From NCBI GenBank assembly GCA_013202295.1, contig JABMRT010000032.1, forward strand, positions 1 through 36,905: a stretch of DNA of 36,905 nucleotides, given 5' to 3'. Shown piece by piece: positions 1 to 8,254 of this stretch (position 1 is its first letter; every line of letters begins with the position of its first letter). The notes below the pieces were generated by a model. That model saw only the letters and a list, made by a program, of their open reading frames with translations. It ran no database searches and was not told where the DNA came from. A program made the translations under genes and the position numbers. Source of the stretch: Candidatus Zhuqueibacterota bacterium. GTDB lineage: Bacteria > Zhuqueibacterota > QNDG01 > JABMRT01.

Positions 1-888
1 ACCCAATCCGGCTCCACGACGACGTCCCACAGCATCAATTTCTTCAATGAATATAATACATGGCGCATTTTTCTTCCCCTGCTCAAATAGATCACGAACA
101 CGTGATGCACCGACTCCCACAAACATTTCAACAAAATCAGCTCCTGAAATACTCATAAAAGGGACATCTGCTTCACCTGCCACAGCCCGCGCCAGTAATG
201 TCTTGCCTGTTCCGGGAGGTCCTAAAAGAAGAACGCCTTTCGGAATTCGCCCACCAAGCTTTTGAAATTTTTCAGGCAATTTGAGAAATTCAATGACCTC
301 TTGAAGTTCCTCTTTGGCTTCATCCGCACCAGCCACATCCTGAAATGTGACCTTGGGGAGATTTCCGGTCTGCATACGCGCCCTGCTCTTGCCGAAATTA
401 AATATCCCCTTTGTGCCGCCTCCGCCTCCCTGCAAACGTCGCAGGAAAAAGAAATAGAGTAAAACAATAAAAAGCCATGGCAGAAGCCAGGATACAACGC
501 CCCACCAAGCCGTCGACCTCCGTTTGAATTTATATTGGATGCCGAGTTCGTTCCATTCTTTTATCATTTCATTGGTGATTGGAGGGAGAATCACCTTAAA
601 CTGTTTGACCTGGATTGTTTCACCCTCTCGCACGATGGTCTCTTCATATTTTAATATACCATGAAACTCATCTTCAACGATGGTCGCCTGTGCGACCGCT
701 TCATTTTTCAAGAACCTTAAAAATTCTTCATTGTATTCAATCTCAACATCCTTATCACGGCGAAGATTGAACATATTTACAATGTAAACAGTCCCCAGAA
801 AAATGAGCACCCAAAAAAGGATGGTTCGACTTGCATTCTTCCACTGAAAACCGCTGTTTTTTGGTAAATCGGGTTTCTTGTTTTCCAT
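1..888 (-). CDS. ftsH: ATP-dependent zinc metalloprotease FtsH (partial, N-terminal 296 residues)
   Basis: Membrane-anchored AAA+ protease that degrades misfolded membrane proteins and some regulators. The reading frame runs off the left edge, so only the N-terminal 296 codons are present and the HExxH protease domain is outside the window. Visible parts are TM1 (about residues 22-40), a periplasmic loop, TM2 (about 128-149), a Gly-rich linker (154-158), Walker A GPPGTGKT (223-230) and the pore-loop region with FVG (256-258). The Walker B strand reads IIFIEEID (278-285), with Glu282 where FtsH normally has Asp. The ATG at 886-888 lies 11 bp after the tilS stop, so the two genes are probably cotranscribed; the Shine-Dalgarno sequence is weak, consistent with coupling. 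The tilS-ftsH order is common in bacteria. Identification is firm. Confidence 0.95.
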   Translation of the reverse strand, partial: MENKKPDLPKNSGFQWKNASRTILFWVLIFLGTVYIVNMFNLRRDKDVEIEYNEEFLRFLKNEAVAQATIVEDEFHGILKYEETIVREGETIQVKQFKVILPPITNEMIKEWNELGIQYKFKRRSTAWWGVVSWLLPWLFIVLLYFFFLRRLQGGGGGTKGIFNFGKSRARMQTGNLPKVTFQDVAGADEAKEELQEVIEFLKLPEKFQKLGGRIPKGVLLLGPPGTGKTLLARAVAGEADVPFMSISGADFVEMFVGVGASRVRDLFEQGKKNAPCIIFIEEIDAVGRRRGAGLG

Positions 889-899
889 ATTTGTTATGT

Positions 900-2285
900 T
901 TAACCTGTAAGTTTAATTTTTAAAATATTCCTGGTTTGTGATTTGACCTTAAATCTCTCATCAAGACGATATCCAAGAATACAGATAATATCTCTATCTT
1001 GAACGAGCAGCGGAATGGATTGACGCTTGTAGGCTGGAATTTTTGCATCAATAAAATAATCTTTCAATTTTTTCTTGCCTTCCATCCCAAGTGGAACAAA
1101 CCAATCACCTGGCCTGAACGATCGAACATGAAGCGGTTTTTGGATTTTATCAAAATCGATATATTCAGTTTGCGATTCTTTTTTTTTCAAGGAGTATAAA
1201 GATCCTGGCTCCAGCTTGTTCAGGATGAGCACTTTATCAATTTCCTTTATATCAAATTGTGAATCTGGCCAAACCTTTTGATTTTGAATGGGTGAAAGGA
1301 CCTTATAAAAAACTAAGTGGTTATTATGTATTGCAGCCCTTACAATTTCATTAATCCTGATCCATCGACCGCTTTGACGAGATTGAACAAGTGAGACCAG
1401 CCGATTAAAAAGAGTATTGCTAACGTTGTAGAAATCCGGACAAAGCTGCTGAATTGCCTGTTCAATCAACGCTTTTTGAACCGACGTAAAGTAGCGTAAA
1501 AATTGATAAATATCAAGCACAATTTCCGTGTTGGATTCTTCTCTTACAACGGATGCCCAAGCCTTGCTTTCTTCCTGTTCGAGAAATGTGAGGATTTCCT
1601 GAGCATGTTCTCCACTTCGTCCAATCGTATGAATCAAACTGGATCCATAAATCGCTTTCAATGGCGTCAGGATTTCGGACCGGATTTGATTTCGCCGGAA
1701 TTTTTTATTACGGTTTGTGGGATCATCCCGAAAGGATAAATGACACCTATTGGTGTAGGATAGAATTTCCTCACGTGAAGCAAATAACAAGGGATGAATA
1801 ATCCGATCCCGTTTGGGTCGAATACCACCCAAACCGCGAATTCCACTTCCCCGCGCCATGTTCATTAAAATGGTTTCAGCTTGATCATCCGCTTGATGTG
1901 CGAGTGCGATACAATCAAATCCAATCCGTTCTCGAACTTCTTCAAGCACACTGTGCCTGAGATCTCTCGCGCCTTCTTCGGGTGAAAGACCATGCGCTTT
2001 CGTGTATTTCACCGCATCCACACGAGTACCATAGAAGGGGATCCCTGATCGTGATGCTGTATTTCGGACAAAAATTTCATCAAGATCCGCTGATTTGCCA
2101 CGCAATCCATGGTGCACATGGCAGATTGCAAGGGTTAGAGGAGTGATTTCCCGCATCGTTTTAAGGATATGAAGCAATGCCATGGAATCCATCCCACCTG
2201 AAACACCAATCAGGATAGAGTCATACACCTTATACAGAGAATGCTTTTGGTTGTTTTCGACAAATTTTTTATGGAAGATTTTCAT
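900..2285 (-). CDS. tilS: tRNA(Ile)-lysidine synthase TilS
   Basis: ATP-pyrophosphatase-type enzyme that converts C34 of tRNA-Ile2 (anticodon CAU) to lysidine, changing its reading from AUG to AUA. The PP-loop SGGMDS sits at residues 29-34 of the 461-residue form, and a HVHHGLRG segment and the QADDQAET motif follow as in the family. The C-terminal part matches TilS in length and style ([11 protein letters not shown], then KLKDYFID). I chose ATG 2285 rather than the upstream in-frame ATG 2333 because the extra 16 residues would read through the tRNA terminator hairpin and look non-conserved, and TilS proteins usually begin shortly before the PP-loop strand. An AAGG that could serve as Shine-Dalgarno lies in the 3' arm of that hairpin. 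It is followed closely by ftsH. Confidence 0.92.
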   Translation of the reverse strand: MKIFHKKFVENNQKHSLYKVYDSILIGVSGGMDSMALLHILKTMREITPLTLAICHVHHGLRGKSADLDEIFVRNTASRSGIPFYGTRVDAVKYTKAHGLSPEEGARDLRHSVLEEVRERIGFDCIALAHQADDQAETILMNMARGSGIRGLGGIRPKRDRIIHPLLFASREEILSYTNRCHLSFRDDPTNRNKKFRRNQIRSEILTPLKAIYGSSLIHTIGRSGEHAQEILTFLEQEESKAWASVVREESNTEIVLDIYQFLRYFTSVQKALIEQAIQQLCPDFYNVSNTLFNRLVSLVQSRQSGRWIRINEIVRAAIHNNHLVFYKVLSPIQNQKVWPDSQFDIKEIDKVLILNKLEPGSLYSLKKKESQTEYIDFDKIQKPLHVRSFRPGDWFVPLGMEGKKKLKDYFIDAKIPAYKRQSIPLLVQDRDIICILGYRLDERFKVKSQTRNILKIKLTG

Positions 2286-2289
2286 AATT

Positions 2290-2318
2290 AAAAAAGCCTT
2301 CCAGACTCTGAAAGGCTT
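2290..2318 (-). terminator. Rho-independent terminator after the tRNA gene
   Basis: On the minus strand a perfect 7-bp stem, AAGCCTT (2312-2318) with AAGGCTT (2294-2300), has an 11-nt loop and is followed by six T residues (2295-2290). It lies 31 bp beyond the tRNA 3' end and just before the tilS start codon (2285), so its 3' arm and U-tract overlap the tilS ribosome-binding region. Confidence 0.8.
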
Positions 2319-2348
2319 AAATTTTATCGGCACTCAGGCCTTTTTTTG

Positions 2349-2422
2349 TAGCGGCGCAGGGATTCGAACCCCGGACACGTGGATTATGATTCCACTGCTC
2401 TAACCAGCTGAGCTACGCCGCC
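2349..2422 (-). tRNA. tRNA with CAU anticodon (probably elongator tRNA-Met; tRNA-Ile2 possible)
   Basis: The 74-nt cloverleaf folds cleanly: acceptor arm GGCGGCG with CGCCGCT (G1-U72 wobble), D-arm GCTC/GAGC, anticodon stem GTGGA/TCCAC with loop ATCATAA (anticodon CAT), 5-nt variable loop, T-arm CGGGG/CCCTG with loop TTCGAAT, discriminator A. CCA is not encoded (CAA follows). A CAU anticodon fits elongator Met, initiator Met or lysidine-modified Ile2. The paired T-arm and general look, including G1-U72, favour elongator Met, from recall of Firmicute elongator sequences. The neighbouring TilS gene makes Ile2 worth testing. Confidence 0.93.
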
Positions 2423-2437
2423 ATTTTTGGGTCAATA

Positions 2438-2466
2438 ATAATAACGCAAATTGTTCTGAAAGTCAA
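2438..2466 (-). promoter_or_regulatory. Sigma-70-type promoter of the tRNA gene
   Basis: On the minus strand TTGACT (2466-2461) and TATTAT (2443-2438) are separated by exactly 17 bp. The predicted start, about 7 nt downstream near 2431, would leave a leader of roughly 8 nt before the mature tRNA 5' end at 2422. It sits in the gap between ptsI and the tRNA, so the tRNA is expressed independently of ptsI. Confidence 0.78.
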
Positions 2467-2520
2467 GATATTTTTTATAACCTGAATGAATTAAACATCC
2501 TGTTATAAGCTCAATTCAGA

Positions 2521-4305
2521 TCATTTCTCCCGAGTCGGTAGCGGCACAGCCTGCCGATTATTGGCAGCTTCGTGAAACAGATGCAATTCTTTTTCAATCT
2601 CTTCTGAAGACACCATTGTCATGATTTTTTGCGTTAACTCCTCGCACTCCTTGATTGTCACTGCTCGAATCCGCTCTTTTACCTCGGGGATCAAGGAGGG
2701 ACTCATACTTAAATCACGTAATCCCATACCGATGAGCATTGGAACATATCGGACGTTTCCCCCCATTTCCCCACAGAGGGAAATAGCTTTGTTGGCGTTC
2801 TTTGCAGCTGTGATGGATCCTGAAATCAGTGTGAGGATGGCCGGATTCGTAGGCTGATAAAATCGTGCGACCCGCTCATTGTTCCTATCCACGGCCAGCG
2901 TATATTGGATCAAGTCATTGGTGCCGATGCTTAAAAAGTCGCAATGATTAATCAAGCGATGCGCACAAATCGCTGCGGATGGCACTTCAATCATCACCCC
3001 TTGCTGAACAGATTCATCAAAGGGAACGCCTTGTTTCCTCAGTTCATCCTTTGCTTCATCTATCAGGGTATAAATATCTCGTATTTCTTCATAACTCGAA
3101 ATCATGGGATACAGAATGCGCACATTTCCAAAATGACTTGCACGCAGAATCGCCCGCAATTGACTCTTGAAGATATCTTTTTCCTGAAGAAATATTCGTA
3201 TAGAGCGCCAGCCGAGAAATGGATTTCGATCCTGTTTCACATCATCAAAGGGTAAAAACTTGTCTCCTCCTAAATCCAGCGTGCGAATCGTGACAACCTT
3301 GCCATCCATAGATTCAGTGATCTTCTTGTAGATCTGAAATTGTTCTTCTTCAGGGAGCAGATTTCCGGCAATCAGAAAGGGCAGCTCTGTACGAAAAAGA
3401 CCGATCCCGTCCGCGCGATATTGTACGGCCAGATCAGCTTCAGTGATCATGGAAACATTGGCATATAGAGAGATTTCCACACCATCCAGTGTCTCGGATG
3501 CCAGGAGATTCTCATCCGTCATCTTTTTTAAATAGGCTGAGAATTTATCCTTCTGCTTGCGGTATTCCTTGAGAGCTTTCGCATCAGGATTAATCTGCAC
3601 TGTGCCGTCATGTCCATCAAGAACAATCAAGTCACCATTTTTCACATTGTCCATGAGATGCTCGGCACCAACCACAGCAGGGATGCCAATGGACCGCGCG
3701 AGAATGGATGCATGCGAAGTGTTGCCTCCCATCTCGGTGGCGAATCCCAATATTTTCTTGGGATCAATACGTGCGGTATCCGAAGGGATCAGATTATTCG
3801 CCACAAGAATTGTATCTTCGGAAGGCGAAATTTTAACCGCTTCAGTTTTGTAAAGAACTCTCAGGAAACGGATAGCGACATCCTGAATGTCATCTGCGCG
3901 ATGACGGAAAAACTCATTTTCCATTTTTCGAAAGGATTCAGTAAGCTGATCGATTCCATCCTTCAGAACGGCTTCGGCATTAAATTTTTTAGATTCAATG
4001 GAAAGGGGAATTTCGTCTTGAAAAAACGGATCTTTGAGAATGGCAAGGTGAGCGTTAAATATTTTTGATTCTTCTTTTCCAATCTCTTTCTGGACATGAT
4101 CTCTGCACTCGACAAGTTGGTCGTTGACACTTTTCATACAAGCGCGATATCGTTTGAGTTCAGATTCAATCTGATGATCTTCAAGAGGGAATCGCTTGAC
4201 CTCATCCCATGGACTTTTTAAAATCCATGCGCGTCCAATGGCGATGCCTTCTGATGCGGAAATGCCTTGAATAAATCCGGTTTTCGAAGCGGATGATTGC
4301 GACAA
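2521..4305 (-). CDS. ptsI: Phosphoenolpyruvate-protein phosphotransferase (PTS enzyme I)
   Basis: Cytoplasmic enzyme that autophosphorylates from PEP and passes phosphate to HPr. At 594 residues it has the usual enzyme I length and no GAF or HPr fusion. The swivelling phospho-His domain shows GGNTSHAS (193-200) with active His198. The PEP-binding TIM barrel follows, with RTLDLGGDK, the EVPSAA segment and active-site Cys511 in LCGEMGG. The N-terminal helical domain would bind HPr. It starts 22 bp after the def stop, so def and ptsI probably form a transcription unit. No HPr or sugar-specific EII gene lies in the window, so whether it drives sugar import or a purely regulatory PTS cannot be told. 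Confidence 0.95.
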   Translation of the reverse strand: MSQSSASKTGFIQGISASEGIAIGRAWILKSPWDEVKRFPLEDHQIESELKRYRACMKSVNDQLVECRDHVQKEIGKEESKIFNAHLAILKDPFFQDEIPLSIESKKFNAEAVLKDGIDQLTESFRKMENEFFRHRADDIQDVAIRFLRVLYKTEAVKISPSEDTILVANNLIPSDTARIDPKKILGFATEMGGNTSHASILARSIGIPAVVGAEHLMDNVKNGDLIVLDGHDGTVQINPDAKALKEYRKQKDKFSAYLKKMTDENLLASETLDGVEISLYANVSMITEADLAVQYRADGIGLFRTELPFLIAGNLLPEEEQFQIYKKITESMDGKVVTIRTLDLGGDKFLPFDDVKQDRNPFLGWRSIRIFLQEKDIFKSQLRAILRASHFGNVRILYPMISSYEEIRDIYTLIDEAKDELRKQGVPFDESVQQGVMIEVPSAAICAHRLINHCDFLSIGTNDLIQYTLAVDRNNERVARFYQPTNPAILTLISGSITAAKNANKAISLCGEMGGNVRYVPMLIGMGLRDLSMSPSLIPEVKERIRAVTIKECEELTQKIMTMVSSEEIEKELHLFHEAANNRQAVPLPTREK

Positions 4306-4327
4306 GATTCTCTCCCCGATTTAGAGT

Positions 4328-4831
4328 TCAGGATGCTTCGGTGTGACTTTTTTCAAGTTTCCTTAATTTGGTGCGTAATAGCCTTCTTGTAATAGATGAG
4401 ATATGATCAATGATCATTTTGCCATTAAGGTGATCTGTTTCATGCTGTAAAACTCTTGCGAGCAATCCGTCCGCGATCAGGTCAATGGATTTGTTATCAG
4501 GATCAAGCGCTGTGAGGTGGACTCGATCCGGACGTGTGACATCAACCCGAATGTCCGGCAAACTGAGGCATCCTTCATCCATTGAATCAGCGCGGGCGTC
4601 TTCGGGCACCGTCAATACGGGATTGATGAGAACCATGAGCCCTTCTCCGGCATCAACAATAATGAGCCGTTTGGTTAGCCCGATCTGATTCGCTGCCAGC
4701 CCCACGCCGTCTTTGACATACATGGTTTCTGTCATTTCTTCGATTATTTCATGAAGTTCATCATCAATTTCAAGAATTTCATCCGCGCGAGTTCGCAAAA
4801 CCGGGTCCGGGTATGTGACTATATTATACAT
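4328..4831 (-). CDS. def: Peptide deformylase
   Basis: Metal-dependent hydrolase that removes the N-formyl group from nascent proteins. All three family motifs are visible in 167 residues: GVGLAANQIG (42-51), EGCLSLP with metal ligand Cys88, and QHETDHLNG with His130, catalytic Glu131 and His134. The ATG is preceded by GAGGAA at good spacing. It is the first gene of a likely def-ptsI unit. The roughly 195-bp gap upstream separates it from the large PHP-ABC ATPase gene and carries two inverted repeats. Confidence 0.97.
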   Translation of the reverse strand: MYNIVTYPDPVLRTRADEILEIDDELHEIIEEMTETMYVKDGVGLAANQIGLTKRLIIVDAGEGLMVLINPVLTVPEDARADSMDEGCLSLPDIRVDVTRPDRVHLTALDPDNKSIDLIADGLLARVLQHETDHLNGKMIIDHISSITRRLLRTKLRKLEKSHTEAS

Positions 4832-4912
4832 AATTTCCTCAAAATTACATCAATTGTCTAACAAAATTTAACGACTCATAAAATAATAAGTTTCATAACG
4901 CGCAGACTAATA

Positions 4913-4939
4913 GGTGTGAGGACGTTTTTTTCTCACACC
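4913..4939. repeat. Inverted repeat, 8-bp stem
   Basis: GGTGTGAG (4913-4920) pairs perfectly with CTCACACC (4932-4939) around an 11-nt loop rich in T on the plus strand. No T-tract follows the stem on either side, so it is not a standard intrinsic terminator. It lies between def and the PHP-ABC ATPase gene. Confidence 0.6.
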
Positions 4940-4974
4940 CTTGTTAAACCTGATGGTATGCGGTCTTTCTGTAC

Positions 4975-4992
4975 GTACTAGCCCGCTAGTAC
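4975..4992. repeat. Near-perfect palindrome GTACTAGC-CC-GCTAGTAC
   Basis: Two 8-bp arms (4975-4982, 4985-4992) are separated by 2 bp, 33 bp beyond the stop codon of the PHP-ABC ATPase gene. It could be a protein-binding dyad, a weak terminator stem or a scar at the edge of an acquired segment; the sequence does not decide. Confidence 0.55.
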
Positions 4993-5025
4993 TTGTTGAA
5001 TTATGCTTAAGCCAGCGTAACACAG

Positions 5026-8000
5026 TCATGTTCGCCCCACACCCAAGACTGCGCGCCGGCGACCCTGCTTTCTGTATTTCAAACGACGGTTGTCGAACGC
5101 AGGCAACGTTCCTTCGAGGATATCCACAACGGCTTGATTGATGCGGACGTCTTCGATAGAACCGGAAAAAAAATCAAAGTCGTTCACACCGTCCTTTTTA
5201 TCTATAGAGACATGGATGATCTGCTCTGCATCGGCCACGACGGCGAGGTTCGGATTGTGAGTTACCAGGATGATCTGCCGCCGCATCTTGGCCTGCTTGA
5301 TAAACGTGACCAAAATTTCGTAAACGCTCTTGTTGTCAAGATTGTCCTCCGGCTGATCAATCACAAGAGGGATATCCTGTCGGTCAAGCATGAGATAGAA
5401 AACCAGCAACAGACCGCCACGCTCTCCGGGCGAAAGTTCACTGAGGTCTTTCTGATCGACCTTCAGATCGTACTTGGTGACAAGATAGTCAAAGCCGAAG
5501 AGATAGTCATACAAATCCTGAACTAACCTCTGGCCCTTTATCTGTTTGAACACGTCACGTGCTGCATTCGGTGGCGCCACCTCATCGCGTTTGTCGATAT
5601 GCAGAGCTTCGACTATCGCATTGAGTGCCTTGAAGACCTGTTCCTCATTCTCCCAGTCGGTCACAGAATCGCTGAGACGACGAAGCATTGTCTGTCCTTC
5701 CTCCTGCCCGCGGAAACTGCCGATGGCGACATGATTGATGAATTTCAGAAACTCGTCGAAGAACATTGGGCTAAATCGCAAGCCCGCATCAATAGAGATG
5801 TTGTATTCTCCAAGATGCTCGCGGCACTTGGTTATCTCTCTGTCGATGGATTGCTTGATGGCGTTATAGAACTGTGTGAGTCCACATTTCTTACAGAATA
5901 TCTCCTTGCTGATATGCTCCCGCTCGCTGTGGGCGATGCGCAATGCTTCCGGATAGAACTTGTTGACACTGTCCAGCTCCTTCTCCAGTCCTTTCAGGGT
6001 ATCAGCGCCAGGATTCTGGTCGTCGCCCCGCAGTTCATTTTGCCTTTCCGTCCATAGTCTCAGGTTGCTAAGATATTGCTGATACGCGCGCGCGGGGTTT
6101 CCCATCCTCTCAACAATCTCGGCCTTTTGAACCTCTATTGCTGCTTTTTGGCATACAAGGCTGGTGGCCGCTGTCGCTGTGCGCGCTGATTCAGTGGAGG
6201 CCTCGTCCTCGCCACCAACCATTGCTTCGATTTCGTCGCTGGTTAAAAGCAAGGCTTCGATCTGCTGCAACCTCTGCGCTTTCGCATTAACAACTGCGTC
6301 GAGACTGCTGTAATCCACGACCAGCTTAACGATCTGATCGAAAGTAAGGTCGGCTGCTGTGAGTGCGGTCCGATACTTCGCTTTCAGGCCGATCAGAGCA
6401 CCTGCTTCGCGATTGATTGCTTGCCTGACCTGCCGTAGTTCTTCGGCAGACTGACTGATCTCAATCTGTTCCGTTTTAAGCTGGTCAATCTGATTGGTAA
6501 GACTAGAAATATTCTGTGTAAGCTGTTCGATCTGCGCGATTTCCTTCGGCGCAGTTCCCGTAATTGCTTCGGGATTCTGCTTTTCCTCTGGTCGAGCAGT
6601 CGCATGCGCCTCAAGGTCCTCCTTCTTCAGTGTGATCTTTTCCTCGAGTCCCTTGCGGTAATCTTCGGTTAGTTTCTTTTCTATTGATACAATTTTTATG
6701 TTAGCTTTATAAAGCCCCTGCTTCTTCTGTGCAATGTCTTCCTCAGCTTGCTGTGTACGGTACTTAATCAGGTCATCGAGATTGGTCATGCCGTGCTGAT
6801 CCTGCGGCTTGACGTAGCGGAAGATGACTTCATTGAGCGTTGCCCTAAACTCGTCGTCCGCGATATTCGAGCAGATTCTCTCAAGGTATTTCTGCGGTAG
6901 GTATTCGACCTTTTCCGGCAGGTGCAGCTCGACTTGTGCATCCAGCAGCTTGCTGTCCGGCTCGCCCTCATACCAGCTCAGTATCCCCTGGAAGTGCTTG
7001 GCGCAACCGCCCTTGAGGAATTTTTCTTTGTTCAAAAACGAAAACAACTCTTCGGACTTTCCAGTTGACAAACCCTTTGAGGTCTGGTTGTGACTGTTGC
7101 TAAGCAGCCCGATGATGTCCGTAATCGCGCTTTTACCGCTACCCTTATTTCCTATGATCGCAACAAGCTCCTTGCCAAGAACGATCTGCTCATCAGAAAA
7201 CCATGAGCAATGTTGGTCGTGCTGATAGCCGTCAATGCAGGTGATGTGTAGTGAATCTATATATCGATTCTTGTGCTCTCGGACTCGCCGCTCGATTTCC
7301 GGTTCTTCACCGATGAACACGCGGTTGCGCGGCTCGAAGATGATCTGTTTGAGACCTTCAAAGGTGAGATCGGCCTTGACCCAAGTTGGCTCCAGCACGA
7401 TGCCGCTTTCTGCATCGGAAACAACCTGACCCAGACGCGCATCGAGGTCCGCAAGTGAATGGGCGTCGCACCCGGACAAGACAGGCTTTGGTTTGGTGTA
7501 TTCCGTTTTGTCCTCAGCACGGTCGGTGGATAGAAAATACTCTTTGTTTCCCGCATTCCCGAAGAACGCATCGCTGAACTTATCGATTTCGTCTGTAATA
7601 AGAAGTTTGCGCTTCTTACCGCGTTCAGCACGGATACCGTCATTGTTCGCCGCCGTGATGATAAGAACACAATCGAGAAGATCAGCATCCTTGCCATAGG
7701 TACTTTCAAGAGCCTCGCGGATAAAAGTACGTGTCGTCGTCGCTTCCTCGAAGTGAGTTTTCTTCGTTAGCTCCGATGCCATAATATTCCTACTGACGTT
7801 ATCGGTCTTGCTTGTCTTCAAAGACTGCAGGAACAACCTGATCTTTGCCTCATAATCCGGTTGGAAAGGAGTGAAGATCAGGTGAATATTGACCTCCTCC
7901 TGTTCTCTGTTGACAACATCGTTGGTTCTTAGCTCGATATTCGGCAAGAACACCTTCTCGGAATCCGCGTAACGTTGATGGAACTTTTCGCAAACGGAAA

Positions 8001-8190
8001 AATAGCAGCCGGCGGAGAAGTAATCCGTGATTCCGAAGACCTGCACATCTGACTCGTACAGTCTCCGGCAATACTCATCCCACACGTCACCTCTATCGAC
8101 ATTGTACTGGTCGTCGAGTTTTGTTCCAGGCGCATGGAGATGGAGATCCCACTTTCTCCATTCTGATCCTCTTGGCCAGGGTTGTGTCAT
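5026..8190 (-). CDS. PHP-domain / ABC-SMC-type ATPase (TrlF-like), probable defence or DNA-conflict protein
   Basis: A 1054-residue protein. The N-terminal PHP-type metal-dependent phosphoesterase domain (about 10-310) shows DLHLHA, ITDYF, NIELR and GCDAHS. The ATPase that follows is split by an insert: Walker A GNKGSGKS near 345-352, then helical/coiled-coil segments (about 480-760), a CxxC (CKKC, near 767-770), ABC signature LSPGERGG (near 917-924), Walker B LVIDQPED (near 940-950) and H-loop VTHNPN (near 975-980). This resembles RecN/SMC/Rad50-type ATPases fused to PHP; public annotation calls similar proteins TrlF-family AAA-like ATPases (from recall). Such fusions are known from bacterial conflict and defence loci, so nucleic-acid cleavage or processing driven by ATP is a plausible inference, not shown. 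It is richer in G+C than its neighbours (36 of 60 bases at 6181-6240) and stands alone between def and thiC. ATG 8190 is preceded by AGGAGAG, 11 bp away. Confidence 0.85.
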   Translation of the reverse strand: MTQPWPRGSEWRKWDLHLHAPGTKLDDQYNVDRGDVWDEYCRRLYESDVQVFGITDYFSAGCYFSVCEKFHQRYADSEKVFLPNIELRTNDVVNREQEEVNIHLIFTPFQPDYEAKIRLFLQSLKTSKTDNVSRNIMASELTKKTHFEEATTTRTFIREALESTYGKDADLLDCVLIITAANNDGIRAERGKKRKLLITDEIDKFSDAFFGNAGNKEYFLSTDRAEDKTEYTKPKPVLSGCDAHSLADLDARLGQVVSDAESGIVLEPTWVKADLTFEGLKQIIFEPRNRVFIGEEPEIERRVREHKNRYIDSLHITCIDGYQHDQHCSWFSDEQIVLGKELVAIIGNKGSGKSAITDIIGLLSNSHNQTSKGLSTGKSEELFSFLNKEKFLKGGCAKHFQGILSWYEGEPDSKLLDAQVELHLPEKVEYLPQKYLERICSNIADDEFRATLNEVIFRYVKPQDQHGMTNLDDLIKYRTQQAEEDIAQKKQGLYKANIKIVSIEKKLTEDYRKGLEEKITLKKEDLEAHATARPEEKQNPEAITGTAPKEIAQIEQLTQNISSLTNQIDQLKTEQIEISQSAEELRQVRQAINREAGALIGLKAKYRTALTAADLTFDQIVKLVVDYSSLDAVVNAKAQRLQQIEALLLTSDEIEAMVGGEDEASTESARTATAATSLVCQKAAIEVQKAEIVERMGNPARAYQQYLSNLRLWTERQNELRGDDQNPGADTLKGLEKELDSVNKFYPEALRIAHSEREHISKEIFCKKCGLTQFYNAIKQSIDREITKCREHLGEYNISIDAGLRFSPMFFDEFLKFINHVAIGSFRGQEEGQTMLRRLSDSVTDWENEEQVFKALNAIVEALHIDKRDEVAPPNAARDVFKQIKGQRLVQDLYDYLFGFDYLVTKYDLKVDQKDLSELSPGERGGLLLVFYLMLDRQDIPLVIDQPEDNLDNKSVYEILVTFIKQAKMRRQIILVTHNPNLAVVADAEQIIHVSIDKKDGVNDFDFFSGSIEDVRINQAVVDILEGTLPAFDNRRLKYRKQGRRRAVLGVGRT

Positions 8191-8254
8191 GATAACAATG
8201 CTCTCCTACTGATCCTGTATAATATTTAGAAGAATAGACAGAAGAAAAAACTCT

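Noticed and set aside
222-497. Minus-strand 91-residue frame inside the ftsH region
   Set aside because: It is out of frame with the clear FtsH translation, which continues uninterrupted from 888 to the window edge; the short frame is a shadow.
2467-2520. CTGAAT/ATTCAG hairpin after ptsI as a terminator
   Set aside because: Only 6 bp of stem with a loop of about 28 nt, and an A-run rather than a T-run follows on the minus strand.
4913-4939. Inverted repeat read as a terminator for the PHP-ABC gene
   Set aside because: The stem is not followed by a T-tract on either strand; the T-run lies in the loop. Kept as a repeat only.
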